A stretch of DNA of 64,000 bases, taken from contig NZ_JACHOS010000007.1 in assembly GCF_014199985.1 (NCBI RefSeq), positions 236,858 to 300,857 on the forward strand. Direction: 5' to 3'. This DNA is from Methylorubrum rhodesianum. GTDB lineage: Bacteria > Pseudomonadota > Alphaproteobacteria > Rhizobiales > Beijerinckiaceae. A program made the translations under genes and the position numbers. Positions 39,539 through 48,211 of this stretch are shown piece after piece. Numbering within the stretch: the first letter of the stretch is position 1; each line of letters opens with the position of its first letter. The notes beneath the pieces were generated by a model. It was given only the letters and a program-made list of their open reading frames with translations. It searched no databases and was not told where the DNA came from.

Positions 39539-39934
39539 ATGCTCAAGGGACGCTGCCATTGCGGGGCCATCACCTACGAGATGTCCTCGGAGGTCATGCA
39601 TAACGCGCTCTGCCACTGCTCGGATTGCCGGCGCCATTCCGGTGCGCCGATGGTCGGCTGGGCGATGGTGCCGGCCGAGCGCGTGACGATCTCCGGCGAG
39701 CCCACGGTCTACGCCTCCTCAGAGCACGGGCGGCGGCACTTCTGCGGGCGCTGCGGGACCGGTCTGTTCTACGTCAACGAGCAGATGCTGCCGGGCATGA
39801 TCGATGTGCAGACCGGCACCCTCGACACGCCGGAGGCCTTGCCGCCGCAGGTGCATATCCAGGTGGCCGAGCGCATCGCCTGGATGGAGGAGGCGCACCG
39901 ACTGCCGAGCTTCGAGCGCTATCCGTCGGCCTGA
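39539..39934 (+). CDS. GFA / CENP-V family zinc protein
   Basis: A 131-residue protein beginning MLKGRCHCGAITYEM, with C-x-C near residues 6-8, C-x2-C-type ALCHCSDCRRHSG and a third pair in HFCGRCGTGLFY. This is the zinc arrangement of the glutathione-dependent formaldehyde-activating (Gfa) family. Characterised Gfa has been proposed to speed S-hydroxymethylglutathione formation, but most family members are uncharacterised. In a methylotroph-like genome a formaldehyde link is attractive but not shown by this context. It is convergent with the next gene by six bases. Confidence 0.88.
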   Translation: MLKGRCHCGAITYEMSSEVMHNALCHCSDCRRHSGAPMVGWAMVPAERVTISGEPTVYASSEHGRRHFCGRCGTGLFYVNEQMLPGMIDVQTGTLDTPEALPPQVHIQVAERIAWMEEAHRLPSFERYPSA

Positions 39935-39940
39935 CGCTGC

Positions 39941-40525
39941 TCAGAGGGCCGCGAGCCGCTTGCGGACCTGCGCGACGAAGCGGGCCCGCACCGGCTCCGA
40001 GGCGCGGTCCATGCCGGTCAGCGCGATCCAGTCGAGGCGGCAGCGCCGGGCGCAGAGCGGGCGGATGCCGAAGCGGAACATCCGCCAGTCGGGCCAGCCG
40101 ACGAGCCAGAGCAGCCAGCGCGGCGAGCCGTAGGTCGTCACCACCGTAATCCTGCGGATGTTGGTCAGGCGCGGCTGTAGAACCTTCGCCCCGCCCAGCG
40201 CGAAGGCGATACCGGGCAGCCACACCCGGTCGAACCAGCCCTTCAGCATGGCCGGCGGCCCGAACCACCATGTCGGGTAGACGAGGACCAGCGCCTCGGC
40301 CCGGCGCAGGGCGGCGATGTGGCCGGCGATGTCGGGCCGGTCGGCGCTCTCGTCGTAGTAGGCGCGGCGCTCCCTCGCGCTCAGGCGCGGATCGAAGTTC
40401 TGTTCGTACAGATCGAGACTCTCGACCTCATGACCCGCCGCGTGGAGAGCGGAGGCGGCCGCGCCGCGAAGGGCCGTGTTGAAGCTGTCGGACCGGGGAT
40501 GACAGTGGACCAGGAGGACTCGCAT
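39941..40525 (-). CDS. flavodoxin-fold NAD(P)H dehydrogenase (quinone) family protein
   Basis: A 194-residue protein of the flavodoxin_2 family. The N-terminal VLLVHCHPRSDSFNTAL is the FMN/FAD-phosphate loop, VLVYPTWWFGPPAMLKGWFDRVWLPG is the conserved flavin-contact and dimer segment, and TTYGSP is present. Members reduce quinones or drugs with NAD(P)H. It ends six bases from the GFA gene and starts six bases from the transglycosylase gene stop upstream on the same strand, suggesting cotranscription with it. Confidence 0.88.
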   Translation of the reverse strand: MRVLLVHCHPRSDSFNTALRGAAASALHAAGHEVESLDLYEQNFDPRLSARERRAYYDESADRPDIAGHIAALRRAEALVLVYPTWWFGPPAMLKGWFDRVWLPGIAFALGGAKVLQPRLTNIRRITVVTTYGSPRWLLWLVGWPDWRMFRFGIRPLCARRCRLDWIALTGMDRASEPVRARFVAQVRKRLAAL

Positions 40526-40531
40526 GGGAGC

Positions 40532-41812
40532 TTACTGTCCCGGCTTCTGCGCGTCCCGCACCCTGTCGAGGAGCGCGGCGTCCGCGTAGCCGTCCGGCAC
40601 GAGGCCCCTCGCCTCCTGAAAGGCGCGAATCGCGGCGCGGGTCTTCGGCCCGATCTTGCCGTCGGCGCCGCCGACCGGGTGACCGAGGGCGGCGAGCCGG
40701 GTCTGGAGGTCGGTCCGCTCCTCCGCCGTGAGCATGCGGTCGCCCCGCGGCCAGTCGCGGGTGAAGCCGGGCGCCCCGCGCAGACGGTCGGAGAGATGCG
40801 CCACGGTGAGCGCGTAGGCGAGCGCCGTGTTGTAGCGCAGGATCACCCGGAAGTTCGGCTCCAGCAGGAAGGCGGGACCCTTCGCGCCGGTCGGCAGCAG
40901 CAGGGCGGCGCGACGCTCCGCACCCTCGGGAAAGGCGCCGTTGGCCGGCGCGAGGCCGAGCGCCCGCCACTCGGAGAAGGGCCGCTCGGTGGTCTCGTCG
41001 GCGAGCCGGTAATCGAACGTGTCCGGCAGGAGCACCTCGACGCCCCAGCCCTCGCCCGCGCGCCAGCCCGATTGCTTGAGGAAATTGGCGGTCGAGGCGA
41101 GCGCGTCGGGCACCGAGTGCCAGATGTCGCGCTTGCCGTCGCCGTCGAAATCGACCGCGTGGCGCAGGAAGGCGGTCGGCATGAACTGGGTGTGGCCCAT
41201 GGCGCCGGCCCAGGATCCGCGCATCCGCTCCGTGTCGGCATCGCCGTCGGCGAGGATCTTCAGGGCCGCGACGAGTTCGTCGCGCCACAGGCCGGGACGG
41301 GCGGGGTCGCCGCAGGCGAGCGTCGCGAGTGCCGGCACAACGGGGCGGATTCCGCCACCTTCGAGGGCCGCCCCATAATTCGACTCGACGCCCCAGAAGG
41401 CGACCAGAATATGCCGATCGACGCCGTAGGCCGCCTCGATCCGCCCCAGCACCTCGGACCACTCGGCGAGTTTGGCCTGTCCCGCCGCGATCCGCTCCGG
41501 CGTGACACTCGCCTCGACGTATTGCCAGATCGGCTTGACGAATTCCGCCTGGGATTGGGTCGCCGGCACCACCGACGGATCGGGCGCGATGCCCGTGAGC
41601 GCCGTCTCGGCCACCGGGCGCGGCACGCCGCGCTCCTCGGCGAGCGTCTTCAACCCGCCGAGGCATTGCGCGAAGTCCGGCGCTGCCGCCGGGCTCGTCT
41701 CGGGACTCGCGACCGGACCCGTGGCCGGGTCGGCCGGCGCCTCGGCCCGCACCGGGATCGCGCCGGTGAGGAGCAGAGTCGCGAGAAGGAGTGCTCTGGC
41801 TGAAGGCCGCAT
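40532..41812 (-). CDS. MltB-type lytic murein transglycosylase
   Basis: A 426-residue exported protein from ATG 41812, with a signal peptide ending near VRA (residue 23). The SLT_2 catalytic domain spans about residues 45-345, with the catalytic glutamate E143 in VAFWGVESNYGA. AGAMGHTQFMPTAF and DFDGDGKRDIW are typical family segments. Residues about 365-420 form a peptidoglycan-binding domain (LQTRLAALGHPVGGADGKIGPKTRAAIRAFQ). It cleaves glycan strands to anhydromuropeptides in the periplasm. The frame extends upstream to 41959, but there the sequence is not signal-like. Confidence 0.93.
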   Translation of the reverse strand: MRPSARALLLATLLLTGAIPVRAEAPADPATGPVASPETSPAAAPDFAQCLGGLKTLAEERGVPRPVAETALTGIAPDPSVVPATQSQAEFVKPIWQYVEASVTPERIAAGQAKLAEWSEVLGRIEAAYGVDRHILVAFWGVESNYGAALEGGGIRPVVPALATLACGDPARPGLWRDELVAALKILADGDADTERMRGSWAGAMGHTQFMPTAFLRHAVDFDGDGKRDIWHSVPDALASTANFLKQSGWRAGEGWGVEVLLPDTFDYRLADETTERPFSEWRALGLAPANGAFPEGAERRAALLLPTGAKGPAFLLEPNFRVILRYNTALAYALTVAHLSDRLRGAPGFTRDWPRGDRMLTAEERTDLQTRLAALGHPVGGADGKIGPKTRAAIRAFQEARGLVPDGYADAALLDRVRDAQKPGQ

Positions 41813-41876
41813 GGGTGCAGCCTTACCATTTCTCAGCCCGATCGCGAGGCCGGCCCTCGCGGTCGGTAGCGCAGCC

Positions 41877-42578
41877 TCAGCTTCCAAAGGCGCTCGCGCG
41901 GGCGAAGGCCGCAGCGAAGCCGGAGAGCGGCACGGTGATGATCGTCGGCTCCTTGGCATCCGGCTTCGTCGCCGAAATGGTGAGGTTGGTCGCCGTCTTC
42001 ATCGTGTCGGTGGCGAGCGTCGGAAGGCTGACCGGCACGAGGCAGCCGTCGCTGACGCAGAACGAGAACGGCGCGCCCTTGCCGAGCTGCCGGTCGTCGA
42101 GCTTGAACGAGACGCCGGGCTCGATCTGAAGCCCGAACGGCATCAGGATCAGGCCCTCGCTCTTCCCATCCTTGGGCGGCCGCAATTCGAAGCTGAACAG
42201 CCGCTTGCCCGTCCGCCGGTCGCCCTGCGACTGGATGATGACGCAGTCGGTGCGCGCCTCGGCGCGGTTGCAGTTCATCGTCCAGTCGCCGTAGCTCTCG
42301 CTGACGGAGCTGGCACCGGCCGGCCACTGGGCCGAACCGGAGGCCGCAGCCGGCTCCAGAACGGTGCCGGAGGGCGCGGCGCTGGTCGCCTCCTTGGGTT
42401 CCTCCTTCTTCGGAGCGGGCTTGCGCGGGCGCGGCTTCGGCTTGGCGGCCGGCTCCGCGGGGGCAGCCTCGGGCGCGGCATCCTCCTGCGCCTGAACGGT
42501 GACCGGCCCTGTCAGTGCCAGCATTCCGGCGAGCAGAAGCGTCGTGACGGACGCGGTTCCGCGGGGCAGAGGCGGCAT
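41877..42578 (-). CDS. IalB family protein
   Basis: A 233-residue exported protein from ATG 42578, with a signal peptide ending near VQAQ (residue 30). A Pro/Ala/Lys-rich linker (residues 30-75) precedes the invasion-associated-locus-B domain: YGDWTMNCNR, CVIIQSQ, LILMPFGLQIEPGV, SFCVSDGCLVPV. Two cysteine pairs are conserved. Named for a Bartonella protein, the family is widespread in non-pathogenic alphaproteobacteria and its function is unclear. It is probably periplasmic. It is divergent from the glutathione peroxidase gene. Confidence 0.88.
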   Translation of the reverse strand: MPPLPRGTASVTTLLLAGMLALTGPVTVQAQEDAAPEAAPAEPAAKPKPRPRKPAPKKEEPKEATSAAPSGTVLEPAAASGSAQWPAGASSVSESYGDWTMNCNRAEARTDCVIIQSQGDRRTGKRLFSFELRPPKDGKSEGLILMPFGLQIEPGVSFKLDDRQLGKGAPFSFCVSDGCLVPVSLPTLATDTMKTATNLTISATKPDAKEPTIITVPLSGFAAAFARASAFGS

Positions 42579-42765
42579 GGTCGGGCTCCTAAGGGTGTCG
42601 TAAGGGGCGCCTAGCCTCGCTTTAAGAAGGATGCAATTGCACCGACGCCGCACAGCACTGCGACAATGAAATTTGCGGTCAAGCTTGGAATCATTCCACG
42701 AAATTCAGGACAAGTTCCCGGATGAAGGTGGGATTATTGGGCAAGAGAAGGCACCCGAGCCGATC

Positions 42766-43260
42766 ATGACGAGCCTCTACGATCACGCCCCGCGCGACGC
42801 CCGCGGCGAGGCCCATCCCCTGTCGCAGTATCGCGGCAAGGTGCTGCTGGTGGTGAACACCGCCTCGAAATGCGGGTTCACGCCGCAATATCAGGGCCTG
42901 GAAGAGCTCTGGCGCCGCCATCGCGCCCGCGGCCTCGTGGTGCTCGGCCTGCCCTGCAATCAGTTCGGCGCCCAGGAGCCGGGCGACGCCGCCGCCATCG
43001 AGCAGTTCTGCTCGCTCACCTACTACGTGACCTTCCCGGTGCTCGCCAAGGTCGAGGTCAACGGTCCCGGGGCCGATCCGCTCTACGTCGATCTCAAGCG
43101 GGAGAAGCCCGGGCTGTTCGGCACGAAGGCGATCAAGTGGAACTTCACCAAGTTCCTGATCGGTCGCGACGGCCGGGTGATCGGCCGCTTCTCGCCCTCG
43201 ACGAAGCCGGCGGCCCTCGAAGGCGCGATCGAACGGGCCCTGTCGGCGCCGGGCGGGTAG
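42766..43260 (+). CDS. glutathione peroxidase
   Basis: A 164-residue peroxidase of the thioredoxin fold. The catalytic cysteine is C36 in VNTASKCGFTPQ; the tetrad Gln is in GLPCNQFGAQEPG and the Trp/Asn in KWNFTKFLIG, all intact. It reduces peroxides with thiol donors; as a Cys enzyme it may prefer thioredoxin over glutathione. ATG 42766 is chosen because the fold begins there; an upstream frame to 42673 lies in an AT-richer promoter region. It is convergent with motE by three bases. Confidence 0.95.
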   Translation: MTSLYDHAPRDARGEAHPLSQYRGKVLLVVNTASKCGFTPQYQGLEELWRRHRARGLVVLGLPCNQFGAQEPGDAAAIEQFCSLTYYVTFPVLAKVEVNGPGADPLYVDLKREKPGLFGTKAIKWNFTKFLIGRDGRVIGRFSPSTKPAALEGAIERALSAPGG

Positions 43261-43263
43261 GTC

Positions 43264-44058
43264 TCAGCGCACGGGCCGGGCGGCCGGGCCGGGATCGATC
43301 GCCGGCAACTCGCCCGGCGGCAGGCCGGGGGCGGCCGCCACCTGCGGAGCGTCGACGCCCCGGGCGCGGTTGGCGAGCGCCACGGTCAGCTTCTCGGCGG
43401 GCTCGGAGCCCATCAGGGCCAGCACCTCGGCCATCTTGCGCGGGTTCATCGCCGTCACGATCGGCACCAGCGTCTCGAGGTTGAGGCGGTCGAACACCCG
43501 GGCCGCGTCCTTCGGCTTCATCGTCTCGTACATCAGGACGATGCCCTTCATTCCGGCCCGCTCGGCCTCGGCCCGCTTCGTCCCCTCGGATCCGGCCTTG
43601 TCCTCGGCGCCCTTCAGGTCGGCCACGCCGGATTCGAGTTTGCGCTCGACATCCTTCAGCATCTGCTCGCGCAGGTCGAGCTCGTTCCCGCGCTGCTTGA
43701 GGCTCTCGCGGCGGGCGGCGAGCTTCTCGAGGATCGCCCGCTCGCTCTCCGAGACCGGTTCCGGCACCACCGGCTGATAGACCGGCGGCGGGGCGGGCTC
43801 GGCCGGCTTGGGCGGCGCGGAGACGGAGCCGGTCGTCGTCGGATCGGTCGGCTCGTAGTTGCTCCGCGCCTTGGCCAGCACCCGGGCGAAGTCCGGCAGT
43901 GGCGTGCCGGGCGGCGTCGGGTCGTCGGCCAGAAGGGCCGTGAGCTTGAGCACGAGAAGCCCGATCGCCGCCAGGGTCACGGCGTCGATCAGGCGCAGCC
44001 GGAAGGGGCGTGCCGGAAGGCTCGCGAGGCGTGCGAGTCGGCGCGCGGGCAGAGTCAT
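43264..44058 (-). CDS. motE: MotE-like flagellar protein (MgtE-N domain)
   Basis: A 264-residue protein. A single membrane helix near residues 25-45 (LIDAVTLAAIGLLVLKLTALL) is followed by a proline-rich linker and a coiled coil (ILEKLAARRESLKQRGNELDLREQML). The C-terminal MgtE-N-like domain (MYETMKPKDAARVFDRLNLETLVPIVTAMNPRKMAEVLALM) completes it. This arrangement is that of MotE, which in rhizobia is a periplasmic chaperone for MotC and in general is required for motility. Its ATG overlaps the DUF6468 gene stop by four bases, which places it in the fliL-fliM operon. Confidence 0.88.
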   Translation of the reverse strand: MTLPARRLARLASLPARPFRLRLIDAVTLAAIGLLVLKLTALLADDPTPPGTPLPDFARVLAKARSNYEPTDPTTTGSVSAPPKPAEPAPPPVYQPVVPEPVSESERAILEKLAARRESLKQRGNELDLREQMLKDVERKLESGVADLKGAEDKAGSEGTKRAEAERAGMKGIVLMYETMKPKDAARVFDRLNLETLVPIVTAMNPRKMAEVLALMGSEPAEKLTVALANRARGVDAPQVAAAPGLPPGELPAIDPGPAARPVR

Positions 44059-44564
44059 GCGGCCCTGGCCCGGAGACGGTCGAGGGCGCGCTCGGACAGG
44101 GCCTGGGCGGCGGCGAGCGCCGCGCCGACGCGCTCGCCGTTGCCGCCGACCGGGGCGGCCTCGACCACGACGGGGCGCGGGCCGGCAGAGGCGGCGGCGG
44201 AGGAAGCGGCGGGCGCCGCTGCGGTGGCGGTCCGCGCTTGGCCGACAATGGCCGCGATCCGGCTGATGACGCTCTCGCCCGCCTCCACATGCGCGACGAG
44301 ATCGGTGCTGGTGCGCTCGGCGCCGGCGAGACGCTCGGTCAGCGTGCGGTCGCACTCGTCGAGGGTGGCGCGCAGGCCCGCGATGGCGCGCTCGGCGGTG
44401 GCGCTCGCCACCACGAGGTCGCCGATGGTCGAGCGCAGGGCCGCCTCGTCCGCCTTGAGCTTACTGATGCGCCTCGACAGCTTCACCGATGAGACGATGG
44501 TCGCCACCAGCAGAACGGCGACGAGAACGTCGGCGGCCATCGAGACGAAGAAGGTCATCATCAA
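44055..44564 (-). CDS. DUF6468 flagellar-cluster protein
   Basis: A 169-residue protein with one N-terminal membrane helix (VSMAADVLVAVLLVATIVSSV) and a long helical, coiled-coil-prone region (ALRSTIGDLVVASATAERAIAGLRATLDECDRTL) ending in an Ala-rich tail. This is the DUF6468 pattern found next to fliM in alphaproteobacteria. Its function is unknown, but it is always in flagellar operons as far as I know. It lies 11 bases after fliM and overlaps motE. Confidence 0.8.
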   Translation of the reverse strand: MMMTFFVSMAADVLVAVLLVATIVSSVKLSRRISKLKADEAALRSTIGDLVVASATAERAIAGLRATLDECDRTLTERLAGAERTSTDLVAHVEAGESVISRIAAIVGQARTATAAAPAASSAAASAGPRPVVVEAAPVGGNGERVGAALAAAQALSERALDRLRARAA

Positions 44565-44575
44565 GCCCCAGCCAC

Positions 44576-45793
44576 TCAGCCGTCGTTACGGTTCTGCATC
44601 GAAATTTCGTACGCCTGCAGCGTCGTGCGCGACTGCCGCAGGGGACGGGCGACCTGCACCGCGATCGAATCGTCGATCCGGCCGATCCGCCCCTGCGTCA
44701 GCGCCCAGTCGCCGCAGCGCACGGTGATGAGGTCGGTCGGCTTGCGGTCGAACATCAGGGTGTCGCCGACCTTGAGGTTGAGCACCCGCTTCAGGGGCAG
44801 CGTCACCTCGTGCAGCACCGCCTCCATCTCCACGTCCGCCTGCCAGATCTCGGTGGCGAGGTGGCTCTCCCAGACCTGATCGCGCCCGAGCCGCTCGCCC
44901 ATGAAGCTCTGCATGAGCAGGTCGCGGATCGGCTCGATCGTCGCGTAGGGGAACAGGATCTGCATCCCGCCGCCGCGCCCGTCCATGTCGAGCTTGAGCG
45001 TGATCAGGATCGCGGCGTTGCCGGGCCGGGTGATGGTGGCGAAGCGCGGATTGGTCTCGATGCGGTCGATCCCGAACCGCACCGGCGAGAGCGGCTGGAA
45101 CGAGAGTTCGAGGTCGGTGAGGATGATCTCGACGAGGCGGCGCACGAGGCTCATCTCGATCGTGGTGAACGGCCGCCCGTCGAGCCGGCTCGACGACCCG
45201 CCGCGCTTGCCCCCGAGCAGCAGGTCCATCGTTGAGTAGGCCAGCGTCTGCTCGACGGTGACGAGGCCCGAGCCCTCCCAGGCATCCGCCTTGAACACGC
45301 CGAGCAGGGTCGGGAGCGGAATGGCGTTGAGATAGTCGCCGAAGCGGACCGAGGTGATATTGTCGAGGGTCACCTCGACGTTGTCCTGGAAGAAGTTGCG
45401 CAAGGACGTCGACAGCAACCGGATCATCCGGTCGAAGACGATTTCCAGCATCGGCAGGCGTTCGTACTGAACGACGCCCGAATCGACGATGGCGCGCACG
45501 CCGCCCGCCCCGGAGGCGGAGAGCTCACGCAGCGAGAAGCCGAGGACGCCGTCGATCTCGTCCTGGTTGAGGATGCGGTCGTTGCCGGCGAGTTCGGGAA
45601 GATTCTCGGTCTCCCCGTCCTCGATCATGGTCGCCCATTCGGCGGCGACGTCACCGGCACTCTTGGTCGTGCCCTGCTCGGCGAGCGCGGCGCCCCATTC
45701 CTCGGCCAGCGACGCGTCGCCGCCGCCGCCCTCGCCCTGCTCGGCGAAGGCGGCCGCCCAATCGTCTTCCAGCTCGTCCTCGGGGCCGGTCAT
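44576..45793 (-). CDS. fliM: flagellar motor switch protein FliM
   Basis: A 405-residue C-ring protein that binds CheY-P and sets rotation direction. The CheY-binding motif ILNQDEIDGVLGF sits at residues 74-86. The middle CheC-like domain includes LPMLEIVFDRM and NAIPLPTLLGVFKADAW, and the C-terminal SpoA domain includes LKRVLNLKVGDTLMFD. Ahead of the motif is an acidic 73-residue extension with three short tryptophan repeats (DDWAAAFAEQ, EEWGAALAEQ and AEWATMIED, Trp at 12, 33 and 53). Motor switch proteins usually carry at most one such unit. It is transcribed with fliL upstream and DUF6468/motE downstream. Confidence 0.95.
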   Translation of the reverse strand: MTGPEDELEDDWAAAFAEQGEGGGGDASLAEEWGAALAEQGTTKSAGDVAAEWATMIEDGETENLPELAGNDRILNQDEIDGVLGFSLRELSASGAGGVRAIVDSGVVQYERLPMLEIVFDRMIRLLSTSLRNFFQDNVEVTLDNITSVRFGDYLNAIPLPTLLGVFKADAWEGSGLVTVEQTLAYSTMDLLLGGKRGGSSSRLDGRPFTTIEMSLVRRLVEIILTDLELSFQPLSPVRFGIDRIETNPRFATITRPGNAAILITLKLDMDGRGGGMQILFPYATIEPIRDLLMQSFMGERLGRDQVWESHLATEIWQADVEMEAVLHEVTLPLKRVLNLKVGDTLMFDRKPTDLITVRCGDWALTQGRIGRIDDSIAVQVARPLRQSRTTLQAYEISMQNRNDG

Positions 45794-45856
45794 GCCTGTC
45801 GCGCGCTCGCCTCTTGTCTCAAGCGTTGGGAATTCGGGATGGGGCGGCCGGCCCGT

Positions 45857-46375
45857 TCACTGAACGATAACGTCCTTGAACAGCACCGCCTCGGCCTTGG
45901 CCGGATGCAGCGCGATGTTGACCCGCCGCAGCAGCTCCTCGCGCAGGCGGTACAGGCCGGTCGACCCGGCCAGATCGCTCGCCCGGATCTCGCGCAGATA
46001 GGTCTGGAAGGCGTCCTCCACCCGCGGCAGCAGCGGCTTGACCGTCGCCTCGACCTTGGCGTCCTTCAGCTCCAGCGCCACGCGCAGCTTGAGCACGTTG
46101 GCCTTGGTCGCCCCGGGGTCGGGACTGAGGTTGACCATCATGTCGCGCACGTCGAGGAACACGGCCTGCGCCTTCGGATCGACCTTCTCCGCCGCGTGCT
46201 CGCCGTGCGCGTCGGCATGCGCCGCCCGGCTCTTCATGAAGAAGAACCCGCCCCCGCCGCCGCCGAGGAGCAGGACCGCCGCGGCGATGATGATGAGCTT
46301 CTTCTTGGACTTCGGCGCTTCCGCCGCGCCCTCTTCGCCCTCGGCCGCGGGCGCCTTCTTCGGCTTCTTGGCCAT
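45857..46375 (-). CDS. fliL: flagellar basal body-associated protein FliL
   Basis: A 172-residue protein. A Lys/Ala-rich cytoplasmic tail (MAKKPKKAPAAEGEEGAAEAPKSKKK) is followed by one membrane helix (LIIIAAAVLLLGGGGGGFFF), a His-rich linker (AHADAHGEHAAEK) and the periplasmic FliL domain (VFLDVRDMMVNLSPD, KLRVALELKD, LREELLRRVNIAL). FliL forms rings around stators. It is the first gene of the leftward operon, divergent from flgF. A CtrA box lies 83 bases upstream. Confidence 0.93.
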   Translation of the reverse strand: MAKKPKKAPAAEGEEGAAEAPKSKKKLIIIAAAVLLLGGGGGGFFFMKSRAAHADAHGEHAAEKVDPKAQAVFLDVRDMMVNLSPDPGATKANVLKLRVALELKDAKVEATVKPLLPRVEDAFQTYLREIRASDLAGSTGLYRLREELLRRVNIALHPAKAEAVLFKDVIVQ

Positions 46376-46457
46376 GTGCTGCTCGTCGGCAAACCGGTTC
46401 GGGACGTTGGGGCGCGCGCGAGGCGCAATCCCCTCGCTTCCTTCTCTGCCGACGTGG

Positions 46458-46472
46458 TTAACTCTCGGTTAA
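46458..46472 (+). promoter_or_regulatory. CtrA-type box between fliL and flgF
   Basis: TTAA-CTCTCGG-TTAA is a perfect match to the CtrA consensus TTAA-N7-TTAA. It lies in the divergent flagellar intergenic region, 83 bases from the fliL start and 170 from the flgF start. The cell-cycle regulator CtrA controls flagellar genes in many alphaproteobacteria; here regulation is inferred from sequence and position. Confidence 0.65.
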
Positions 46473-46641
46473 GGCGGCAGAACTTGCCGGGTCGGACTTG
46501 CCGCCGGCGCAGGGGGCGTCCGTGCCCGTTCCGAGGCGGCGGCGCCTCAAGCCCCTGTCCATTAAGGTAAAAACGAGTGCGGCCGGATTGGCACGGCCCC
46601 TGCGGTGGAGAGCACGAACCCGTCGCCATCCGAGGCACACC

Positions 46642-47382
46642 ATGCAGAACGCGCTCTTCGTCGGAGTCTCCGCTCAGGCCGCGCTCGCCCGCGAACTCGA
46701 CGTCATCGCCAACAACATGGCCAACGTCTCGACCACCGGCTTCAAGGCGCGCTCCGCCCGGTTTCAGGAATACCTGATGCCGGTGGCTTCCGCCGACAGC
46801 TTCCAGCGCTCCGACCGGCGCCTCTCCTACGTGATCGACCAGGGTACGCCGCTCGATCTCACGCAGGGACCGGTGGAGCCGGACGGCAACCCGATGCACG
46901 TGGCCCTGCGCGGCGACGCCTTCCTCGCCGTTCAGACCCCGCAGGGGGTGCGCTACACCCGTAACGGCGCCTTCGAACTCGACGCAGGGGGCAATCTCGT
47001 CACCTCGGACGGCTACGCGGTGCAGGGCGACGGCGGCCCGATCACCATCGGCCAGCAGGAGACGGGCCTCGCGATCGCGCCCGACGGCACGGTCTCGACC
47101 AATCTCGGCATCCGCGGCCGCCTGCGCCTCGTCACCTTCGCCAACGCGCAGGCGCTGAAGTCGGAGGGGGCCAACCTGTTCTCGTCCGAGGCGCCCGCCC
47201 GGGCCGCCGGCCCCGGCGCGCATCTCGAGCCCGGCGCGTTGGAGCGCTCCAACGTGAAGCCGGTGGTCGAGATGACCCGGCTGATGGACGTGAACCGCAC
47301 CTACACCATGGTCTCGAGCGTGATCTCGCGCCTCGACGACCTGCGCGGCACGGCGATCCGCCGTCTCGCCGACGTCGCCTGA
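46642..47382 (+). CDS. flgF: flagellar basal-body rod protein FlgF
   Basis: A 246-residue proximal rod protein. The N-terminal rod signature ARELDVIANNMANVSTTGFK is complete. The D1 domain includes VALRGDAFLAVQTPQGVRYTRNGAFELDAGGNLVTSDGYAVQG and the C-terminal helix ALERSNVKPVVEMTRLMDVNRTYTMVSSV. It is exported by the flagellar type III system. It is the first gene of the rightward flgF-flgG-flgA-flgH run; flgG follows 26 bases later. Confidence 0.95.
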   Translation: MQNALFVGVSAQAALARELDVIANNMANVSTTGFKARSARFQEYLMPVASADSFQRSDRRLSYVIDQGTPLDLTQGPVEPDGNPMHVALRGDAFLAVQTPQGVRYTRNGAFELDAGGNLVTSDGYAVQGDGGPITIGQQETGLAIAPDGTVSTNLGIRGRLRLVTFANAQALKSEGANLFSSEAPARAAGPGAHLEPGALERSNVKPVVEMTRLMDVNRTYTMVSSVISRLDDLRGTAIRRLADVA

Positions 47383-47408
47383 TCTCCCGGCTCTAAGGAC
47401 CGACGCCG

Positions 47409-48200
47409 ATGCGCGCCCTCTACGCCGCCGCCACGGGCATGGCGGCCCAGGAACTCAACGTCCAGGTCATCTCGAACAACATCGCGAACCTGCGCACCAC
47501 CGGCTACAAGCGCCAGCAGGTGCATTTCCAGGACCTGCTCTACCAGAACCTGCGTCGCTCGGGCTCCTCGACCTCGGACCAGAACACGATCCTGCCCGCC
47601 GGCCTCGCCCTGGGCTCCGGCGTGAAGACCACCTCGACCGCCCGCGCCATGACGCAGGGCCCGCTGGCCCAGACCGAGAAGGACTATGACGTCGCAATCC
47701 GCGGCGAGGGCTTCTTCCGCATCCGCCTGCCCGACGGGCGTACCGCCTATAGCCGCGACGGTTCGTTCGACCTCGACGCGCAGGGGCAGATGGTGACCCG
47801 CGACGGCTACCTGCTCGATCCCGGCGTGACGGTGCCCAACACCGCAACCTCGGTGACGATCTCGGCCACCGGCGCCGTCCAGGCGACCCTGCCCGGCCAG
47901 ACCGCGCCCCAGGCACTCGGCCAGTTCCAGCTCGCCCGCTTCGTCAACAAAGTCGGTCTCGAATCGATCGGCGACAACCTGTTCGTGGAGACCGCCGCCT
48001 CCGGGCCGGCCATCACCGGCCTGCCGGGCTCCGAGGGCTTCGGCAACCTGCAGCAGAACTACCTCGAAGAGGCCAACGTCAACGCGGTCACCGAGATCTC
48101 GTCGCTGATCGCGGCGCAGCGCGCCTACGAGATGAATTCCAAGGTCGTCACCGCCGCCGACCAGATGCTCTCCACCACCTCGCAGATGTTCCGCGGCTGA
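47409..48200 (+). CDS. flgG: flagellar distal rod protein FlgG
   Basis: A 263-residue protein beginning MRALYAAATGMAAQELNVQVISNNIANLRTTGYK, which is the FlgG signature and distinguishes it from FlgF. RSGSSTSDQNTILPAGLALGSGVKT is the FlgG-specific insertion, and IRGEGFFRIRLPDGRTAYSRDGSF plus the C-terminal LQQNYLEEANVNAVTEISSLIAAQRAYEMNSK complete it. It forms the distal rod of the flagellum. flgA follows 11 bases later, so translation is probably coupled. Confidence 0.97.
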   Translation: MRALYAAATGMAAQELNVQVISNNIANLRTTGYKRQQVHFQDLLYQNLRRSGSSTSDQNTILPAGLALGSGVKTTSTARAMTQGPLAQTEKDYDVAIRGEGFFRIRLPDGRTAYSRDGSFDLDAQGQMVTRDGYLLDPGVTVPNTATSVTISATGAVQATLPGQTAPQALGQFQLARFVNKVGLESIGDNLFVETAASGPAITGLPGSEGFGNLQQNYLEEANVNAVTEISSLIAAQRAYEMNSKVVTAADQMLSTTSQMFRG

Positions 48201-48211
48201 GGATCCGACCC

